From Megamonas hypermegale_A (GTDB lineage: Bacteria > Bacillota > Negativicutes > Selenomonadales > Selenomonadaceae), in the NCBI RefSeq assembly GCF_030371585.1, contig NZ_JAUDCE010000006.1: DNA of 64,000 nucleotides, one strand, 5' to 3'. The notes beneath the pieces were generated by a model. That model saw nothing but the letters and a program-made list of their open reading frames with translations. It ran no database searches and was not told where the DNA came from. Position 1 is the first letter of the stretch. The number at the start of each line of letters is the position of its first letter. Below are positions 60,574 through 64,000 of the stretch, piece by piece. The position numbers were made by a program, and so were the translations under genes.

Positions 60574-60906
60574 CGTTCATTTTTCTTTTGAAAGGTCAAA
60601 AGAAAACCGAACCAAAAAGAAAAACCTTTTAACGTTTCGCTATCGCTGCACTAAGCAAGCCTTCGAGGCTTTTTTATAAATTCAATCGGTACAACGGCTT
60701 GAAACGTTTGGAATTTGGCTCGTGCTTTCAGGTATTCAACAAGAACGAAAACTTGAGCTTTTCACTGTGAGAGCTTTAATTTCAGTTCTGTTAAAATAAA
60801 TTAAAGACACGATACGCCGCCAGTCGTGCTGAAACTATATTCCGCATTTCAGATATTTTTTCTTTAAAGGAAATTTTCTAAGCAGACTACGAATTAAGGC
60901 ATTTCT
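60574..60906 (+). repeat. LHR copy 6, degenerate
   Basis: A decayed copy of about 330 bp: the first hairpin (TTCATTTTTCTTTTG / CAAAAGAAAACCGAA) and the core ACGTTTCGCTATCGCTGCAC remain, but the variable central stem and most right-hand hairpins are lost. It runs into CCAGCACAACAGAT, which matches the right end of the PIR family, so two repeat types may have recombined here. Confidence 0.8.
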
Positions 60907-61083
60907 TTAAACCTACCAGCACAACAGATAAATAATATTTTATCATGATAAAGCGATAATGTACATAGAACAAAGCAATGTTAATTTGTAAAATCCGTAT
61001 TTTAAATTTTGTTCGCTTTAATCTTTATATAATAAGCCTTCTGAGTTTATTTTCATGTATACAAAAAACTTTTAAATTTATCA

Positions 61084-61236
61084 TTGACAAATAAAATGTC
61101 TAATCATATAATATAAAACATCAACAGGAAAACACAAACGCAAAGCTGTTGACGAATAAAATAATGCAGAATAAGACAAAGGCGTCTTGTTGAAGGATAT
61201 ACAATGGAGTATATCTTTCGACAAGGCGCTTTTTTG
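61084..61236 (+). promoter_or_regulatory. amtB promoter and attenuator-like leader
   Basis: A perfect sigma-A promoter: TTGACA (61084-61089), 17 bp, TATAAT (61107-61112). The leader forms a 5' hairpin (TCAACAG near 61122 with CTGTTGA near 61148) and then a very long terminator: 21 paired positions with three G-U pairs, left arm from about 61181, right arm GTATATCTTTCGACAAGGCGC, then a T-run (to 61236). TCAACA of the first hairpin can also pair with TGTTGA inside the terminator's left arm, so alternative folding is possible. The gene starts 54 bp later. Confidence 0.7.
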
Positions 61237-61286
61237 CTATTATTATACGTTTTCCTTATTCTGCGCCAAAGAAGAAAGGGTGTATA

Positions 61287-62675
61287 TTGATGAAAAAACT
61301 ATGGTCGATTTTAACCATGAGTGCCATGTGTCTGGCTATGACAGCTTCCGTTGCTTTCGCGGCTGACGGTGAGACGGCGCTCGATACGGGTGATACCGCC
61401 TGGGTGTTAATCAGCGCGGCGCTTGTATTTTTAATGACTCCGGGTCTGGCGTTTTTCTATGGCGGTATGGTCAGAAGCAAAAACGTGCTCAGTACGATTA
61501 TGCACAGTTTCTTCATTGTTGCGATGATTTCTGTGGAATGGGTCATTTTAGGTTATGCCATGACGTTTGGCAGTGATATCGGCGGTTTTATCGGCAGCCT
61601 CGATAAAATCGGTCTCATGGGCGTTGGTCTTCAGGTAATGGAAGGCGGCACAATTCCGGAACTTGCTTTCGTAGCATTTCAGTGCATGTTCGCCGTAATC
61701 ACTCCGGCGCTTATTACCGGTGCATTTGCTGAACGCATGCGCTTCGGAGCATTCGTATTATTCATTCTGTTATGGGCGATTTTAATCTACAATCCAATGG
61801 CTCACTGGGTTTGGGGCGGCGGCTTCCTTGCCGAACTCGGCGCACTCGACTTTGCCGGCGGTCTTGTAATTCATATTCTCTCCGGTGTTTCCGGTCTTAC
61901 GATTTGTATCCTTCTCGGTAAAAGACGCGGCTACGGTAAAGTGCCGATGCTGCCGCATCATTTGCCGATGACCGTTTTAGGCGCTGCTCTCTTATGGTTC
62001 GGCTGGTTCGGCTTCAATGCCGGTTCGGCTCTCGGTGCCAACGGTCTTGCAGCCAATGCTTTCGTTACGACGCAGGCAGCAGCTGCTATGGCGACTGTAT
62101 CGTGGGTTGTATGCGAATGGCTGCATCACGGAAAACCGACTATCCTCGGCGCTGCTTCCGGCTGTATCGCCGGTCTCGTTGCCATCACTCCGGCGGCAGG
62201 GTTTGTCGCTCCGCTTCCGGCTGTAATTATCGGTCTTATCGGCGGTATTGTCTGCTACTTCGCTGTAGCTGTTGTTAAAGAAAAATTCGGTTACGACGAC
62301 TCGCTCGATGCTTTCGGCGTACACGGTATCGGCGGTACATGGGGCGCCGTTGCCACCGGTTTATGGTGCACGACGGAAGTCAATCCGGCCGGTGCCGATG
62401 GTTTATTCTACGGCAGTGCCGACACGCTGATTGCACAGCTCATTTCCATCGTAGTAGCGTATGCGCTGGCGATTGTCGGTTCGTACATCTTATTCAAAAT
62501 TGTTAATCTCATTACGCCGATGCGTGCTAATGAAGATGAAGAAATTTCCGGTATCGATATCGTGGAACACGGCGAACGCGCCTACAATCAGTCCATTGTA
62601 TCGGCCGACTCCATATTAAGCTCCAGCGTGGCTGATTTTGCGCCCGTCAATGCAAAACCGGCTGATGTAAAATAA
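61287..62675 (+). CDS. amtB: Ammonium transporter
   Basis: A 462-residue trimeric ammonium channel protein with an N-terminal signal peptide (cleavage after AFA near residue 25) and eleven membrane segments. Seen: DTAWVLISAALVFLMTPGLA, FFYGGMVRSKN, the pore histidines in NPMAHWVWGGG and DAFGVHGIGGTWG. It is co-transcribed with glnK 48 bp downstream, the usual pair in which GlnK plugs the channel when nitrogen is ample. AAGAAAGG upstream. Confidence 0.96.
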   Translation: MMKKLWSILTMSAMCLAMTASVAFAADGETALDTGDTAWVLISAALVFLMTPGLAFFYGGMVRSKNVLSTIMHSFFIVAMISVEWVILGYAMTFGSDIGGFIGSLDKIGLMGVGLQVMEGGTIPELAFVAFQCMFAVITPALITGAFAERMRFGAFVLFILLWAILIYNPMAHWVWGGGFLAELGALDFAGGLVIHILSGVSGLTICILLGKRRGYGKVPMLPHHLPMTVLGAALLWFGWFGFNAGSALGANGLAANAFVTTQAAAAMATVSWVVCEWLHHGKPTILGAASGCIAGLVAITPAAGFVAPLPAVIIGLIGGIVCYFAVAVVKEKFGYDDSLDAFGVHGIGGTWGAVATGLWCTTEVNPAGADGLFYGSADTLIAQLISIVVAYALAIVGSYILFKIVNLITPMRANEDEEISGIDIVEHGERAYNQSIVSADSILSSSVADFAPVNAKPADVK

Positions 62676-62723
62676 ATGTAACTATGTTAATATTTATGTA
62701 GCAAAACGAAAGGAGCATTAATT

Positions 62724-63086
62724 ATGCGCAAAATCACGAAAATAGAAATCATAACACGCGCCAGCAAACTGGAGGATTTGAAAGAAGCTTTAAATTCCAT
62801 CGGCGTGCAGGGCATGACAGTCAGCCAGGTATACGGCTGCGGCCTGCAAAAAGGCCATACGGAAGTATACCGCGGCCGCCAGTATGCCGTAAATCTCGTG
62901 CCGAAAGTTAAAATAGAAACGGTGGTCTGCGAAGTTCCGGTGGATAAAGTGCTGGAAACGGCCCGCAAAGCCTTGCAGACCGGTCATATCGGCGACGGCA
63001 AAATATTCGTCTACGATGTGGAAAACGCCATGCGTATCCGCACCGGTACTATGGGCGACAAAGCCATTACCGATGACGAAGCGTAA
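62724..63086 (+). CDS. glnK: Nitrogen regulatory protein P-II
   Basis: A 120-residue P-II signal protein that senses 2-oxoglutarate and ATP/ADP and gates AmtB. T-loop EVYRGRQYAVNLVPK keeps the tyrosine (Tyr54, equal to Tyr51 of E. coli GlnK) that can be uridylylated; the C-loop signature TGHIGDGKIFV is present. A short C-terminal extension (GTMGDKAITDDEA) is normal. AAAGGAG precedes the ATG. Confidence 0.96.
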   Translation: MRKITKIEIITRASKLEDLKEALNSIGVQGMTVSQVYGCGLQKGHTEVYRGRQYAVNLVPKVKIETVVCEVPVDKVLETARKALQTGHIGDGKIFVYDVENAMRIRTGTMGDKAITDDEA

Positions 63087-63139
63087 AACAGCATGATGTA
63101 ATTTCCCTCACTTCCCCTGAGGAAATTATCATTATAAAC

Positions 63140-63180
63140 AGAAAGGCTATCTTATCTATAAGGTAGCCTTCTTTTTTTTG
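63140..63180 (+). terminator. Terminator of amtB-glnK
   Basis: Stem AAGGCTATCTTAT with ATAAGGTAGCCTT, T-run after. Confidence 0.8.
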
Positions 63181-63261
63181 TCTGTTTTGCCTGTTTTCTT
63201 TGCAAGTAGCAAAAAGCATTGATATAATAAAAGGTAGAAATAAGATACAGGGGTGAAGAAA

Positions 63262-64000
63262 ATGACAGATAAAGAAATAATGGACGGCGTTCTGGCGGAA
63301 TTTGCCAATATAGCGGCTATTCCCCGTCCGTCCAACTGTGAAAAACAGATAAGCGATTTTTTAAAACAGCGCGCCTTATCATTCGGCTGTGATGTCATTC
63401 AGGATGAAAAACACAATCTAATCATCGATAAACAGGCCGCACCGGGCTGCGAAAACTGGCCGCGCGTCATACTGCAGGGTCATATGGACATGGTATGCGT
63501 AGCCAAAGAAGGCGTTATTTACAATCCCGTAACGAGCCCGATAAAAATCATCAACGACGGTGAATATCTGCGCGCCGACGGTACGAGTCTCGGCGCTGAC
63601 GACGGCATCGGCGTTGCGGCGATAATGTTTCTGCTGCAACAGGATTTTCAGCACGGCCCTATCCGCGCCATTTTTACGGTGGATGAAGAACAGGGGATGA
63701 GCGGTGCCAAAGCGCTTGATGATAAATATCTGGCAGATGCAAAATATTTAATAAATTGCGACTCGGAAGATTTCGACGTGCTCACCGTCTCCAGCGCGGG
63801 CAGCGTCAATATTGATGCCGAACGCCGCGTCAAATGGCATAAACCGGAGCACCGCTTCGCTTATGAATTCACAATTCGCGGCCTGCACGGCGGTCATTCG
63901 GGCGAAGCCATCAACTGCGGCTATGCCAATGCCGTGAAAGTGGCAGCTCAAGCGATAGCGCTCATCGGCAGAAAAACGGAAATGGAACTGGCAAGCTTCA
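63262..64000 (+). CDS. pepD: Xaa-His dipeptidase (aminoacyl-histidine dipeptidase), partial
   Basis: The reading frame runs off the window end (246 complete codons seen). M20-family metallopeptidase that splits dipeptides such as carnosine. Seen: QGHMDMVCV (metal His and catalytic Asp), DGTSLGADDGIGVAA (bridging Asp), FTVDEEQGMSGAK (general base Glu) and GLHGGHSGEAI in the dimerisation domain. Full-length members have about 480 residues, so roughly half is present. ATG at 63262 follows AGGGGTG. Confidence 0.9.
   Translation, partial: MTDKEIMDGVLAEFANIAAIPRPSNCEKQISDFLKQRALSFGCDVIQDEKHNLIIDKQAAPGCENWPRVILQGHMDMVCVAKEGVIYNPVTSPIKIINDGEYLRADGTSLGADDGIGVAAIMFLLQQDFQHGPIRAIFTVDEEQGMSGAKALDDKYLADAKYLINCDSEDFDVLTVSSAGSVNIDAERRVKWHKPEHRFAYEFTIRGLHGGHSGEAINCGYANAVKVAAQAIALIGRKTEMELASF

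Overview
The window reads as chromosomal DNA of a diderm Firmicute of the class Negativicutes (Selenomonas/Veillonella-like; genus not determined). Outer-membrane signs are two S-layer-homology (SLH) porins with a C-terminal Phe and a Skp/OmpH-like periplasmic chaperone. Firmicute signs are a leucine T-box, the walJ-htrA-rlmH block, a PerR/Fur regulator and Fst-like type I toxin genetics. No rRNA, tRNA, CRISPR array, phage or recognisable transposase gene was seen. Most genes are ordinary metabolism and housekeeping; the unusual content lies between them.

Layout. 0.1-4 kb: a hypothetical membrane protein and an anaerobic ribonucleotide reductase operon in which the glycyl-radical segment is a separate small gene, behind a promoter with two NrdR-like boxes. 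4-8.5 kb: an SLH porin surrounded by long hairpin-rich repeats and two candidate type I toxin-antitoxin modules too short for ordinary gene calling, then an XRE regulator. 8.5-24 kb: galU, a Skp-like protein, a GH13 glucosidase, an ADP-ribosylglycohydrolase, a DUF554 protein, an AGCS amino-acid symporter, a proline-rich secreted protein, araD, ptsH-ptsI, an AEC permease, a D,D-carboxypeptidase, a thioesterase and a HAD phosphatase. 24-29 kb: a 5-oxoprolinase operon (pxpA, NRAMP transporter, pxpB, pxpC, DUF1445). 29.5-34 kb: YitT protein, second SLH porin, sucrose hydrolase with a divergent AraC regulator. 34-42 kb: leuCDB facing T-box-controlled leuA, then ilvD and a pyridoxal kinase. 42-49 kb: radical SAM protein, alanine racemase, ArsB/NhaD transporter, secreted helical protein, two Usp proteins, HD protein, tadA. 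49-57 kb: SSS symporter, nicotinamidase-like hydrolase, rlmH-htrA-walJ, perR/fur, metallophosphoesterase, HD protein. 57-64 kb: glnS, putP, amtB-glnK and the start of pepD.

Genes that work together: nrdD, its split radical subunit and nrdG (anaerobic dNTPs); ptsH-ptsI (sugar uptake energy); pxpA-B-C (5-oxoproline to glutamate); leuABCD and ilvD (branched-chain amino acids); amtB-glnK (ammonium). Three nitrogen-related transcription units (AGCS symporter, pxp, amtB) share a promoter-then-terminator leader that suggests attenuation.

Two repeat families stand out. 'PIR' (name used here only) is a 124-135 bp palindromic intergenic repeat with eight full copies, all in the same orientation, with covarying stems, an invariant loop and a possible loop-to-flank pairing. 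'LHR' (name used here only) is a 0.45-0.59 kb repeat with several hairpins, six copies, whose 24-bp central stem changes sequence between copies but stays fully paired. Both toxin-antitoxin modules abut LHR copies. These families and the two modules are the best candidates for something undescribed.
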